Positions 28,486 to 36,072 of a stretch of 64,000 nucleotides of DNA are shown piece after piece. The translations under genes and the position numbers were made by a program. This DNA comes from CBDESM01 sp965242485. Its GTDB lineage: Bacteria > Chloroflexota > Dehalococcoidia > Bin125. The stretch is taken from positions 806,001-870,000 of the forward strand of contig CBDESM010000003.1 in NCBI GenBank assembly GCA_965242485.1, given 5' to 3'. Under the pieces are notes generated by a model. The model saw only the letters and a list, made by a program, of their open reading frames with translations, made no database searches and had not been told where the DNA came from. The first letter of the stretch is position 1, and each line of letters opens with the position of its first letter.

Positions 28486-29216
28486 GCAGGCGCTACGCGG
28501 CGATCTTCTTCGATTTGGACGGGACGCTGGTGAGCGAGCACGCGGGCGAGCGGGAAGCGCGGCTGGCGGCCGGCTGCGCGGCGCGGGAGCTCGGGCTCTG
28601 CGGGGCTGCGCCGCGCGAGTTCGCGGACGCGGCGGACGCGGCCTACGCCGAGATCATGGAGGAGCATGGCCAGACTTGGCCGCAATGGATGACCGATGCG
28701 ATCTGGCTCGGGCGGACGTTGGAGCAGCTCGGCGCGCCGGGGACGGAAGGGCGCGGCTTGGACGAGGTCGCCGCGGCGTACAAGGAGGAGCGGCTCGCCC
28801 ATATCGCGGCGGTCAAGGGCGCGCGCGGGGCGGTCGAGGCGGGCCGGCGGCACGGGCCGGTCGCGGTGATCAGCAACTACACGGAGCCGGAGCAGCAGCG
28901 CCGCAAGCTCGAAGCCGCCGGGCTGGCCGGGCATTTCGAGCACATCTTCATCTCCGGCGAGGTGGGCTGCGCGAAACCAGACCCGCGCATCTTCGAGCAC
29001 GCCGCCGGAGTGCTCGGCGTCCCGGTCGGGGACTGCGTCCACATCGGCAATTCCTGGGAATCGGACATCGCGGGCGCGCTGGGCGCCGGCGCGGACGCGA
29101 TCTGGTTCGAGGAGCAGCCGCGCCCGGGCGCGCAGTCGCGCGATCCGCGCGTGCCCAGATTCGAGTCGATGAGCGACGTGGCGGCGCATCTCGAGCGCCG
29201 AGCCGCGGGCAATTGA
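28482..29216 (+). CDS. HAD-family hydrolase, copy 1
   Basis: 244 residues. Motif I FFDLDGT places the nucleophile Asp11 and acid/base Asp13. Motif II is VISNYTE, motif III includes the Lys of CAKPDPRIF, and motif IV is IGNSWESDIAGA. The helical cap (~20-100) makes it a class C1 HAD phosphatase of the YjjG/2-haloacid dehalogenase type. The substrate is probably a small phosphorylated metabolite and cannot be read from sequence. A near twin follows 26 bases later. The start overlaps the previous stop. Confidence 0.85.
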   Translation: MSRRYAAIFFDLDGTLVSEHAGEREARLAAGCAARELGLCGAAPREFADAADAAYAEIMEEHGQTWPQWMTDAIWLGRTLEQLGAPGTEGRGLDEVAAAYKEERLAHIAAVKGARGAVEAGRRHGPVAVISNYTEPEQQRRKLEAAGLAGHFEHIFISGEVGCAKPDPRIFEHAAGVLGVPVGDCVHIGNSWESDIAGALGAGADAIWFEEQPRPGAQSRDPRVPRFESMSDVAAHLERRAAGN

Positions 29217-29242
29217 AGAGGAACGGGCGGGGAGGAAGCGGG

Positions 29243-29962
29243 ATGAGCGGGCGCTACGCGGCGATCTTCTTCGACTTGGACGGGACGCTGGTGAGCGAGC
29301 GGACGGGCGTGCGCGAGGCGCGGCTGGCAGCGGGGCGCGCGGCGGTGGAGCAGGGCGTCGGCGGGGTGACCGCGGAGTCGTTCACGGCCGCGGTGGAGAC
29401 GGCGATCGCCGGGATCATGGCGGAGCACGGGCAGAACTGGCCGACTTGGCTGACCGTGCCCGTCTGGATCGACCGCGCCCTGAAACTGCTGGAGGCCGAC
29501 GGGCAGTCGCAGCCCGTGCTGGACGCCATCGCCGAAACTTACCGGCGGGAGCGGATCGCGCGGGCGGCCGCGATCGACGGGGCGCGGGAGGTCGTCGACG
29601 CCGCCCGCCGCCTGGCCCCGATCGCGGTGATCACCAACTTCAACGAAGCCGGCCAGCAGCACCAGAAGCTCGCCGCCGCCGGCCTAGCCGGCCTCTTCAA
29701 TCACATCTTCATCTCCGGCGAGATCGGCCACGCCAAGCCCGACCCCCGCATCTTCCAACACGCCGCCGCAACCTTGAACGTCCCGCTCGCCGAATGCGTC
29801 CACATCGGCAACTCGTGGGAATCGGATGTAGAGGGAGCGCTTGGCGCAGGCGCGGATGCGATTTGGTTCGAAGAGGATGCCCGCCCCGGCGTGCAATCTC
29901 CGGACCCGAGAGTGCCGAGGTTCGAATCGCTGGAAGAGGTAGCAGCGCACCTTGCCGAATGA
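29243..29962 (+). CDS. HAD-family hydrolase, tandem copy 2
   Basis: 239 residues, closely matching copy 1. The first ~17 residues differ at few sites, motif IV (HIGNSWESD) is identical, and the end (DPRVPRFES) is shared, while the cap region has diverged. All catalytic residues (Asp11, Asp13, Thr in VITN, Lys in AKPDP, Asp in WESD) remain, so both copies should be active. The divergent caps suggest different substrates. GGGGAGGAAG precedes the ATG. It converges on the helicase gene with only 15 bases between stops and no obvious terminator. Confidence 0.85.
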   Translation: MSGRYAAIFFDLDGTLVSERTGVREARLAAGRAAVEQGVGGVTAESFTAAVETAIAGIMAEHGQNWPTWLTVPVWIDRALKLLEADGQSQPVLDAIAETYRRERIARAAAIDGAREVVDAARRLAPIAVITNFNEAGQQHQKLAAAGLAGLFNHIFISGEIGHAKPDPRIFQHAAATLNVPLAECVHIGNSWESDVEGALGAGADAIWFEEDARPGVQSPDPRVPRFESLEEVAAHLAE

Positions 29963-29977
29963 GGCAGTGCGTGCTTT

Positions 29978-32032
29978 CTAGGACGAAGGCAGACTCAGCT
30001 CGCGGATGAACCTGCTGGCCGGTGCGCCTTTCTGCGTGAGCAGCACAACGCGTCGCTGCGCCCTAGTGAACGCCACGTAGAAGAGCCGGCGTTCCTCTTC
30101 AAGTCGGCGGGATGTTTCCGCGAATTTGTGGGGCCACAGGTCTTCGTTAACGTCTAGCACAATGACGGTGTCGAATTCTTTGCCCTTAGCCCTGTATGCC
30201 GTGACGAGATGTAGCAGTTGACCATCGTCACCTTGCTCATCATCGTCATCTTCGAATGTTTGATAGTGCCGTACTCGATCTTTCGCCGTTTCTAAACGTT
30301 CAATCAAATCATATGCGGACATATCTTCGTTTTCTGCCATGTCGGCAAGCTGTTTTAGGGGCGGGGCCACGAACCACACATCATCCTCGGCCTTCTCAAA
30401 ATCATAGCGGAGGCGTGAGAATTTGTCCGCGATCGCTCGAATCGCATCAGCCACGTTATCAGTATTAATGAAATTTTTTGCCTCCGACGCAAGTTGGGAC
30501 GGCGTTTTGCCACGCAGCTCAGGTCCGTTATATAGCGCGATGTGGCGTACGATTTCTCCGGGAGTACGTGCATCTGATGTCTGTAAGTGCTTGCGGACGT
30601 TCTCTTTGTCTTTTTTATTGGTGAACCCGAATTTCCTAAGTCCCGCGAGCACTTCCATCGCATCGTCGAGCGCTCGGACCCGTCGAGCATGATTGTCGCG
30701 TCGATCCCAAATTTCGAGCAATGCCATTAAATGTGCGAAACCATCGCTAGCAAAGACATCAAGGTCAGTCGCAGTTTTTATCTGGTTCCCGTCAGCAGCG
30801 TAGTAGACTTCGTACGGAATAAGTTGACTACGAGTACGGCCTATCACAGCCATTCTGCCTGGCCATTGGGTTTCTTTGGCGATCTGTGAAACTAGATTCA
30901 GGCGCTCGCCTATTGATTCGACAGGAATGATTTCAATCTTCGCTTTGTGCGCTCCGCGAGCAGCCGCTACCGTCTTCGGCACACGTTGCTTATTATTCTG
31001 GATCAGCTTTTGTGAATATTCGACTATGTTCTGTGGAGATCGATAGTTGGTCTCCAATGTGATGGTCGTAAACGGCACACCAAAGTAGTGTTCTGGGTTC
31101 AGAATGTATTCCGGAGTCGCGCCACGCCATCCGAAGATCGCTTGATCGTCGTCGCCGACAATGGTGATGGAAGATTGATGTCGATCTGCGATTGCTTTGA
31201 TCAGCGCAAGATCAAGTGGATTGATGTCTTGAAATTCATCAACCAAAAGGTGCGCGAACCGGGTGATGCCTTTCGGTTTACTGTCGGGGTCCAGTGATCG
31301 CAGATTGAGCCAGCACCAATATTTCTGGTCTTCGATGGTGAAAGTCGACTCTGCGTGGAGCCTGCCGACAGCATTTCGCCAGAAAATAAAGAAGCGATCA
31401 TAAAATGTCTTTCGGTCTTTTTGTTTCGTCGTCAGATCGAGATCGTCGTCCTCGTCGAAAATTCCGTAGCGGGTCAGGGAATCGATCTGCGCCTGCATTT
31501 GTGGCCATAAATCTTGTTCTTGCAGAGAGTCGAGTCTCGCGCCGAATTTCGATAAACTCGTGTCAACCGTATGGTCAAAGCCGAGCGCCTTCAATTTGTC
31601 CATGACAACCATCAATTGATTGCTTCGGTTGCTGCGCCCGGCAATCGCGCTCGCGAGACGTTCGTTCTCACGCCAAACCGGTTGCAGTTGGTTTCGCATC
31701 GCAAAGTAACGTTGGGTTCGAGAAGTCAGCAGATGGGGATTCTGGAGCTCGTTGCGTAGGCGACGGTAGCCGTAGGCATTGAGCGTGCGCACAGTCACGC
31801 GATCACGGATCGGCGCGAACACAGACTCAGTGGCAAGGCGAGATTCCGCCTCGAGTTTGGCCGCCTTCGTGAAGGTCACAAGGCGGAACCGTTCGTCATG
31901 TTCGGCCTGCTCGTTTATGTACAGGCAACGGTGGAGAAGCGCACTCGTTTTGCCACAGCCCGCTGGGGCGAGGAGACGGATATAGCGCGCATCGGATTCG
32001 CAGAATGAGCGTTGGGACTTGTCGAGTTTCAT
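29978..32032 (-). CDS. UvrD/Rep-type superfamily 1 DNA helicase, atypical base composition
   Basis: 684 residues with all SF1A motifs: Q-motif-like LDKSQRSF at 3-10, Walker A APAGCGKT at 22-29, DEFQDINPLDL near 265 (Walker B), VGDDDQAIFGWRGA, LETNYRSPQNI, TAYRAKGKEFD near 611, and RRLFYVAFTRAQ near 657. It should unwind DNA 3'-5' with ATP. It is slightly short of full UvrD and may be a repair, plasmid- or defence-linked helicase. The ATG at 32032 overlaps the transketolase stop (ATGA); upstream residues of the longer frame belong to that gene. By eye the gene is about half GC and has many A/T third positions, far from the ~70% around it. This suggests recent transfer, although it is now translationally coupled to a housekeeping gene. 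Confidence 0.9.
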   Translation of the reverse strand: MKLDKSQRSFCESDARYIRLLAPAGCGKTSALLHRCLYINEQAEHDERFRLVTFTKAAKLEAESRLATESVFAPIRDRVTVRTLNAYGYRRLRNELQNPHLLTSRTQRYFAMRNQLQPVWRENERLASAIAGRSNRSNQLMVVMDKLKALGFDHTVDTSLSKFGARLDSLQEQDLWPQMQAQIDSLTRYGIFDEDDDLDLTTKQKDRKTFYDRFFIFWRNAVGRLHAESTFTIEDQKYWCWLNLRSLDPDSKPKGITRFAHLLVDEFQDINPLDLALIKAIADRHQSSITIVGDDDQAIFGWRGATPEYILNPEHYFGVPFTTITLETNYRSPQNIVEYSQKLIQNNKQRVPKTVAAARGAHKAKIEIIPVESIGERLNLVSQIAKETQWPGRMAVIGRTRSQLIPYEVYYAADGNQIKTATDLDVFASDGFAHLMALLEIWDRRDNHARRVRALDDAMEVLAGLRKFGFTNKKDKENVRKHLQTSDARTPGEIVRHIALYNGPELRGKTPSQLASEAKNFINTDNVADAIRAIADKFSRLRYDFEKAEDDVWFVAPPLKQLADMAENEDMSAYDLIERLETAKDRVRHYQTFEDDDDEQGDDGQLLHLVTAYRAKGKEFDTVIVLDVNEDLWPHKFAETSRRLEEERRLFYVAFTRAQRRVVLLTQKGAPASRFIRELSLPSS

Positions 32033-32973
32033 GATGACCCCTTGCGCGCGATGGCTCGGCGGGCGGATGCTGCTACGGCTTCGGGGGTGAGGTTGAATTT
32101 TTCGAGGAGGGCGTCCCAGGGGCCGGATTCGCCGAAGCGGTCTTGGATGCCTACTTGTTCCATGGGGGTTGGGTGGTGGAGAGATAGGGTTCTGGCTACG
32201 GCGGAGCCTAGGCCGCCGATGATGTTGTGTTCTTCGGCGGTGACTACTGCGCCGGTTTCGGTGGCGGCGGAAATGATGGCTTGCTCGTCCAGGGGTTTGA
32301 TGGTGGACATGTTGAGGACGCGGGCCGCGATGCCTTCGGCAGCGAGTTGGTCGGCGGCTCGGAGGGCCGGTTCGAGCATGAGGCCGCAGGCGAGCAGGGC
32401 GACGTCGTTGCCGTCGCGGAGCTGGTCGGCTTTGCCGAGTTGGAATTTGGGGCCGTCGGTGTAGACGATGGGGATTTTGGGGCGGCCGACGCGGATGTAC
32501 CAAGGATTTTCGTCGCTTGCGGCGGCGATCATGGCGGCTTCGGCTTCGACGACGTCGGCGGGGACCACGACGTTCATGCCGGGGAGGGCGGTCATGAGGG
32601 CGAGGTCTTCGATGGCTTGTGCGGATGCGCCGTCTTCGCCGACGGAGACGCCACCGTGGGAGGCGACGAGTTTGACGTTCATGCGCTGCTGGGCGATTTG
32701 GACGCGGATTTGGTCGTAGCAGTGGCCGGGCATGAAGACGGCGAAGGAGGCGGCGAAGACGGTTTTGCCGGTGGCGGCGAGGCCGGCGGCGATGCCGATC
32801 ATGTCGGCCTCGGCCGCGCCGACGGTGAACCAGCGGTCGGGGAATTCGGCCGCGAGCTTGTTGCCGCCGGTGGAGGCGGAGAGGTCGGCGTCGAGCGCGA
32901 CGATGTCGCGGCCCTCGCGGGCGAGGCGGAGCAGGGCCTTGGCGTAGGCCTCGCGGGTGGCGGCGGCGGTCAC
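32029..32973 (-). CDS. Transketolase, C-terminal subunit
   Basis: 314 residues carrying the pyrimidine-binding and C-terminal domains of a split transketolase. Visible are the GAAEADMIGIAAGLA helix with the Glu that activates thiamine diphosphate, FAVFMPGHCYDQIR, SHGGVSVGEDGASAQ, and a C-terminal HNIIGGLGSAV block. With the N-terminal subunit it moves two-carbon units in the pentose phosphate pathway. The GTG start overlaps the N-subunit stop (GTGA), and the stop overlaps the helicase start. The split form is common in bacteria and archaea. A close relative in fold is 1-deoxyxylulose-5-phosphate synthase, but that is a single longer chain. Confidence 0.9.
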   Translation of the reverse strand: MTAAATREAYAKALLRLAREGRDIVALDADLSASTGGNKLAAEFPDRWFTVGAAEADMIGIAAGLAATGKTVFAASFAVFMPGHCYDQIRVQIAQQRMNVKLVASHGGVSVGEDGASAQAIEDLALMTALPGMNVVVPADVVEAEAAMIAAASDENPWYIRVGRPKIPIVYTDGPKFQLGKADQLRDGNDVALLACGLMLEPALRAADQLAAEGIAARVLNMSTIKPLDEQAIISAATETGAVVTAEEHNIIGGLGSAVARTLSLHHPTPMEQVGIQDRFGESGPWDALLEKFNLTPEAVAASARRAIARKGSS

Positions 32974-33806
32974 GCTTCGATCTCCGCGATGGCCTGGGCG
33001 AGTTGTTCGTCGGAGGGACCCTTGCCGTGCCAGGCGGCGGGGTTTTCGGCCATGAAGGAGACGCCCTTGCCCTTGACGGTTTCGCAGATCACGGCTTGGG
33101 GCGCGCCGGTCGCGGCGCGGGCCTCGGCGAGGGCGGCGCGGACGGCTGCGGCGTCGTGGCCGTCGACTTCGCAGACGTTCCAGCCGAAGGCGGCCCATTT
33201 TTCGGCGACGGGGTCGATGCGCATGATCTCGTCGCCGGGGCCGTCGTTTTGGAAATGGTTGCGGTCGATGATGGCGGTGATCGAGTCGAGGCCGAAGTGG
33301 GCGGCGGCCATGGCGGCTTCCCAGTTCTGGCCTTCGTTGAGCTCGCCGTCGCCGAGCAGGCAGAAGAGCTGCGCGTCGCGTCCGTCGAGGCGGTGGCCGA
33401 GGGCGAGGCCGATGCAGAAGGAGAGGCCCATGCCGAGCGCGCCGCCGCTCATTTCGACGCCGGCGGGCTTGCCGCGGATGACGTGGCCCTGGAGCGGGCT
33501 GCCGAGCGAGCGGAAGCCGGGCAGGAGGCCGGGGCTGAAGTAGCCGGCTTCGGCGAGGGTCGCGTAGAGGACGGGGGTGGCGTGGCCCTTGGACATGACG
33601 AAGCGGTCGCGGTCGGGCCAGTCGGGGTCTGCGGGATCGTGGCGGAGGATGCCGCCGAAGTAGAGGGCGGCGAGGATTTCGACGGCGGAGAGGGAGCCGC
33701 CCGGGTGGCCGGACTGCGCGGCGTGGGTCATCTCGACGATGTGGCGGCGGATGCGGCGGCAGACCGCCTCGAGTTCGGCGCTGTCGGCTGCGGTCGCTGC
33801 GGGCAT
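32970..33806 (-). CDS. Transketolase, N-terminal subunit
   Basis: 278 residues carrying the thiamine-diphosphate/metal-binding domain: GHPGGSLSAVEILAALYFGG, RDRFVMSKGHATP, GGALGMGLSFCIG and GDGELNEGQNWEAA, with the following RNHFQNDG as the distal part of the cofactor motif. It pairs with the overlapping C-terminal subunit gene. A TAGGAT hexamer on the minus strand (complement of 33813-33818) ends exactly six bases before the ATG, with no ribosome binding site between. The mRNA is therefore probably leaderless. It is divergent from thpR across 57 bases. Confidence 0.9.
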   Translation of the reverse strand: MPAATAADSAELEAVCRRIRRHIVEMTHAAQSGHPGGSLSAVEILAALYFGGILRHDPADPDWPDRDRFVMSKGHATPVLYATLAEAGYFSPGLLPGFRSLGSPLQGHVIRGKPAGVEMSGGALGMGLSFCIGLALGHRLDGRDAQLFCLLGDGELNEGQNWEAAMAAAHFGLDSITAIIDRNHFQNDGPGDEIMRIDPVAEKWAAFGWNVCEVDGHDAAAVRAALAEARAATGAPQAVICETVKGKGVSFMAENPAAWHGKGPSDEQLAQAIAEIEA

Positions 33807-33812
33807 TGGGCA

Positions 33813-33818
33813 ATCCTA
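33813..33818 (-). promoter_or_regulatory. Probable -10 box of the transketolase operon (leaderless)
   Basis: TAGGAT on the minus strand followed by six bases and the ATG at 33806. With the usual distance from -10 to +1, transcription would begin at the A of the start codon. No clear -35 hexamer was seen. Confidence 0.45.
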
Positions 33819-33851
33819 ACGGCAGGGAGCGGAAGGGCCGGCGGACGCGGA

Positions 33852-33857
33852 TAGGCT
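33852..33857 (+). promoter_or_regulatory. Probable -10 box of thpR (leaderless)
   Basis: TAGGCT followed by six bases and the ATG at 33864, the mirror image of the arrangement for the divergent transketolase gene. There is no ribosome binding site in between. Confidence 0.45.
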
Positions 33858-33863
33858 CGCGCG

Positions 33864-34475
33864 ATGGGAGCGACGCGGCGGCTGTTCATCGCGGCGGCGC
33901 TGCCGCCGGAGGCGCGGGAAGCGGTCGGCCGGCTGGCGGCCGAGTTGCGCCCGCGAACCGGGCCGGCATTGCGGTGGACGCCGGTCGGGAACCTGCATCT
34001 GACGCTGCGGTTCTTGGGCGAGACGCCCGTCGAAGAGGTCGCCGGCGTCGCGGCTGCGTTGGAGGAGGCGGCGGCTGAAATGCCGGCGTTCGACTTGAGT
34101 TTCGGCAGGCTGGGGACGTTCGGCGGGCGGCGGCCGCGGGTGCTGTGGCTCGCGCCGAACGAGGGAGCGGCGGAGTTGGGCATGCTGGCCGGGCGGATCG
34201 ACGAGGCCCTGCGCGAGGCCGGCGCGCCGGCGCGGGAGGGCGCGTTCCGGCCGCATCTGACGCTGGCGCGGGTGCGGCGCGGGGATCAGCGGACGGCGGC
34301 GCCGGCGCTGGCCGAGCTGATCGCCGGCGCGGAGATTCCCCGCATCCGCTGCGCGGTATCGGGAGCGGAATTGGTGCAGAGCGAGCTCTTGGCGGAGGGG
34401 GCGCGATACGCGGTGCTGGCGTCGGTCGGGCTGTCTGCTGGTAGTACGCTGAGCCCGTCTGGCCGGACCGGGTGA
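33864..34475 (+). CDS. thpR: RNA 2',3'-cyclic phosphodiesterase (2H/LigT family)
   Basis: 203 residues with the two HxTx motifs of the 2H phosphoesterase family, HLTL at 45-48 and HLTL at 131-134, and the N-terminal RRLFIAAALPPEARE that marks the ThpR subgroup. It opens 2',3'-cyclic phosphates on RNA ends and can ligate tRNA half molecules in vitro. The in vivo role is unclear. The C-terminus extends ~15 residues past the fold. The start is set by family alignment and the leaderless-type -10 box. A stop 9 bases before the SWIM gene suggests co-transcription. Confidence 0.88.
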   Translation: MGATRRLFIAAALPPEAREAVGRLAAELRPRTGPALRWTPVGNLHLTLRFLGETPVEEVAGVAAALEEAAAEMPAFDLSFGRLGTFGGRRPRVLWLAPNEGAAELGMLAGRIDEALREAGAPAREGAFRPHLTLARVRRGDQRTAAPALAELIAGAEIPRIRCAVSGAELVQSELLAEGARYAVLASVGLSAGSTLSPSGRTG

Positions 34476-34484
34476 GGAGCCGCC

Positions 34485-34742
34485 ATGCAGAGCAGCCTGA
34501 TCTCCAAGATCGAGAAGGCCCGCATCTACGCGAGCGAGGAGCACCGCTTCCGATTCACCGCGCTGACCTGCGAGGTCCAAGGGGATTCAACGACGCATAC
34601 GGCGAGATTGGGGCCGGACGGCTGGACCTGCGACTGCCTCTTCTTCCAGGACGCGCAGACCTGCTCGCACACGATGGCGCTGGAGCGGCTGCTGGATCGG
34701 ATGCTGCCGGAGGCGTTCCGCCCGGCGATGTCGGCCGTCTGA
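34485..34742 (+). CDS. Mini SWIM zinc-finger protein (85 aa)
   Basis: An 85-residue protein with C-x-C (Cys49, Cys51) followed by C-x-H (Cys60, His62). This is the SWIM zinc-finger pattern, preceded by the usual Trp (GWTCDC). SWIM domains bind DNA or proteins and usually occur inside large proteins such as SNF2 helicases. Here the domain is almost the whole protein. The first ~40 residues form a short amphipathic part (ISKIEKARIYASEEHRF). GAGGAG before the ATG is a good ribosome binding site. It follows thpR by 9 bases and converges on the solute-binding protein gene. Function is unknown. Confidence 0.7.
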   Translation: MQSSLISKIEKARIYASEEHRFRFTALTCEVQGDSTTHTARLGPDGWTCDCLFFQDAQTCSHTMALERLLDRMLPEAFRPAMSAV

Positions 34743-34754
34743 GCGGCGCGGCCG

Positions 34755-36005
34755 TCAGCTGGCGGCGTTCCAGAGTTCGACGCGGTCCATGAAGATGCGG
34801 CGGTTGGCGTTCCAGTCGCTGAAGGTGATCGTGCGGTCGTCGGTGAGGTAGCTGAGGCGGCCGTTGAGGCAGGCGAGCAGGTCGGCGTCGCCCGCGGCGA
34901 CGGTCCAGCCGCCGTATTCGACGTTGGGGTCGAAGGCGGTGACGGCGAACGCGCCGTCGCTGGCGGCGGCGGCATCGACGTTGCCGAGTTCGCCGCGCGC
35001 GAAGGCGTCGATTTCCCTCGCGGCGAGGGCGGCCACGTAGTCGTCCTCGTCGGAGCCCATGTAGACGACGTTGGGCATGTCGTCGGAGGGCGGGACGAGG
35101 CTGGTGCGGGCAGCGATGTTGGGCGTGGCGCCGGCGGCGGTGATCACGTAGGCATCGGTGCCGTCGGCGGTGAGGGTGCCGTCGGGGGTGGCGATTTGGG
35201 TGCCGGCGGCGACGATGCCGGTGCCTTCGGCGATCAGGCCGACGAGTTCGAGCATGCGCTGTTCGCCGGTGGTTTCGGGGACTGCGCCGACGGTGCGGGA
35301 GCTGCCGAGGTCGGCGTGGGTCTTGATCGCGTCCGCGTCGGCGGAGCGGACGAGCAGGGTTTGGCGGAACTGGATGTGGCCGTCGGTGAAGGCGACGCGG
35401 AGCGCGCCGCTGGAGTCCGTCGTGCGGTCGTCGCGGATGGTGATGCCGCCGCCGGTGACGTCGATGGCGAGCGCCCTGCTGGGGGTCAGCCAGATATCGG
35501 TCCACTCGCCGATCGGGATGCGGTGGAAGGAGAGGCCGGTGCGGTCCATCGCTTCGAGGGCGGTGAGCAGATCGGCCTCGTAGCCGCGGTGCCGGCGGTA
35601 GCCGGGCGAGGCGGGATCGTCGTCCGCGCTGTAGCTGACGGGCGAGAAGTCGGCGAAGAAGCCGTAGTTGAGGGTGCCGCGGTCGACGTCGGCGCAGGCG
35701 CCGGTGGCGGGCGATGCGGTCGCCGGGGGCGCCGGCATCGCGTCCGGAGCGGAGACGGCGACGGGAGAGCTGCGGAGCCAGCGTCCGTCGCGCTCGGCGA
35801 GTTGGGCGGCGGAGAGGAAGCGGGCGTCGGGGAACATCGCTTCGCCGTCGGCGATGACGGCGACTTCGACGCGCCCGTCCTCGAGCGAGCGGACGGCGGC
35901 GCGGATCTCGACGCCGGCGGAGTGCCCTGCGGCCCAGACGGCTGCGATGCCCGCGCCGGCGATGGCGAGCAGGGCGAGGATGGCGAGGGAGCGGGTTCGG
36001 GTCAT
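34755..36005 (-). CDS. Exported solute-binding protein (family 3, amino-acid type)
   Basis: 416 residues. An N-terminal signal-type helix (residues ~6-24) and a ~70-residue Pro/Ala-rich linker lead to a periplasmic-binding fold: GTLNYGFFADFSPVSY near 110, HRGYEADLLTALEAM, DVTGGGITIRDDRT and FRQTLLVRSADAD. This order matches SBP_bac_3 proteins (amino-acid or mechanosensing receptors). A second small domain of ~60 residues precedes the linker. No permease or ATPase gene is adjacent, so it may be an orphan receptor or work with a distant transporter. GGAGGCGC before the ATG supports the start. No lipobox Cys was seen. Confidence 0.7.
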   Translation of the reverse strand: MTRTRSLAILALLAIAGAGIAAVWAAGHSAGVEIRAAVRSLEDGRVEVAVIADGEAMFPDARFLSAAQLAERDGRWLRSSPVAVSAPDAMPAPPATASPATGACADVDRGTLNYGFFADFSPVSYSADDDPASPGYRRHRGYEADLLTALEAMDRTGLSFHRIPIGEWTDIWLTPSRALAIDVTGGGITIRDDRTTDSSGALRVAFTDGHIQFRQTLLVRSADADAIKTHADLGSSRTVGAVPETTGEQRMLELVGLIAEGTGIVAAGTQIATPDGTLTADGTDAYVITAAGATPNIAARTSLVPPSDDMPNVVYMGSDEDDYVAALAAREIDAFARGELGNVDAAAASDGAFAVTAFDPNVEYGGWTVAAGDADLLACLNGRLSYLTDDRTITFSDWNANRRIFMDRVELWNAAS

Positions 36006-36072
36006 CGTGCGCCTCCGTTGCGGGTGTCGTGATTGGATAGCAGACGCATTGGGTCAGGCGGATTCGGGCGGA

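Noticed and set aside
29978..32032. Helicase as GajB of a Gabija defence system
   Set aside because: No GajA-type ATPase/TOPRIM nuclease gene is next to it; both neighbours are metabolic.
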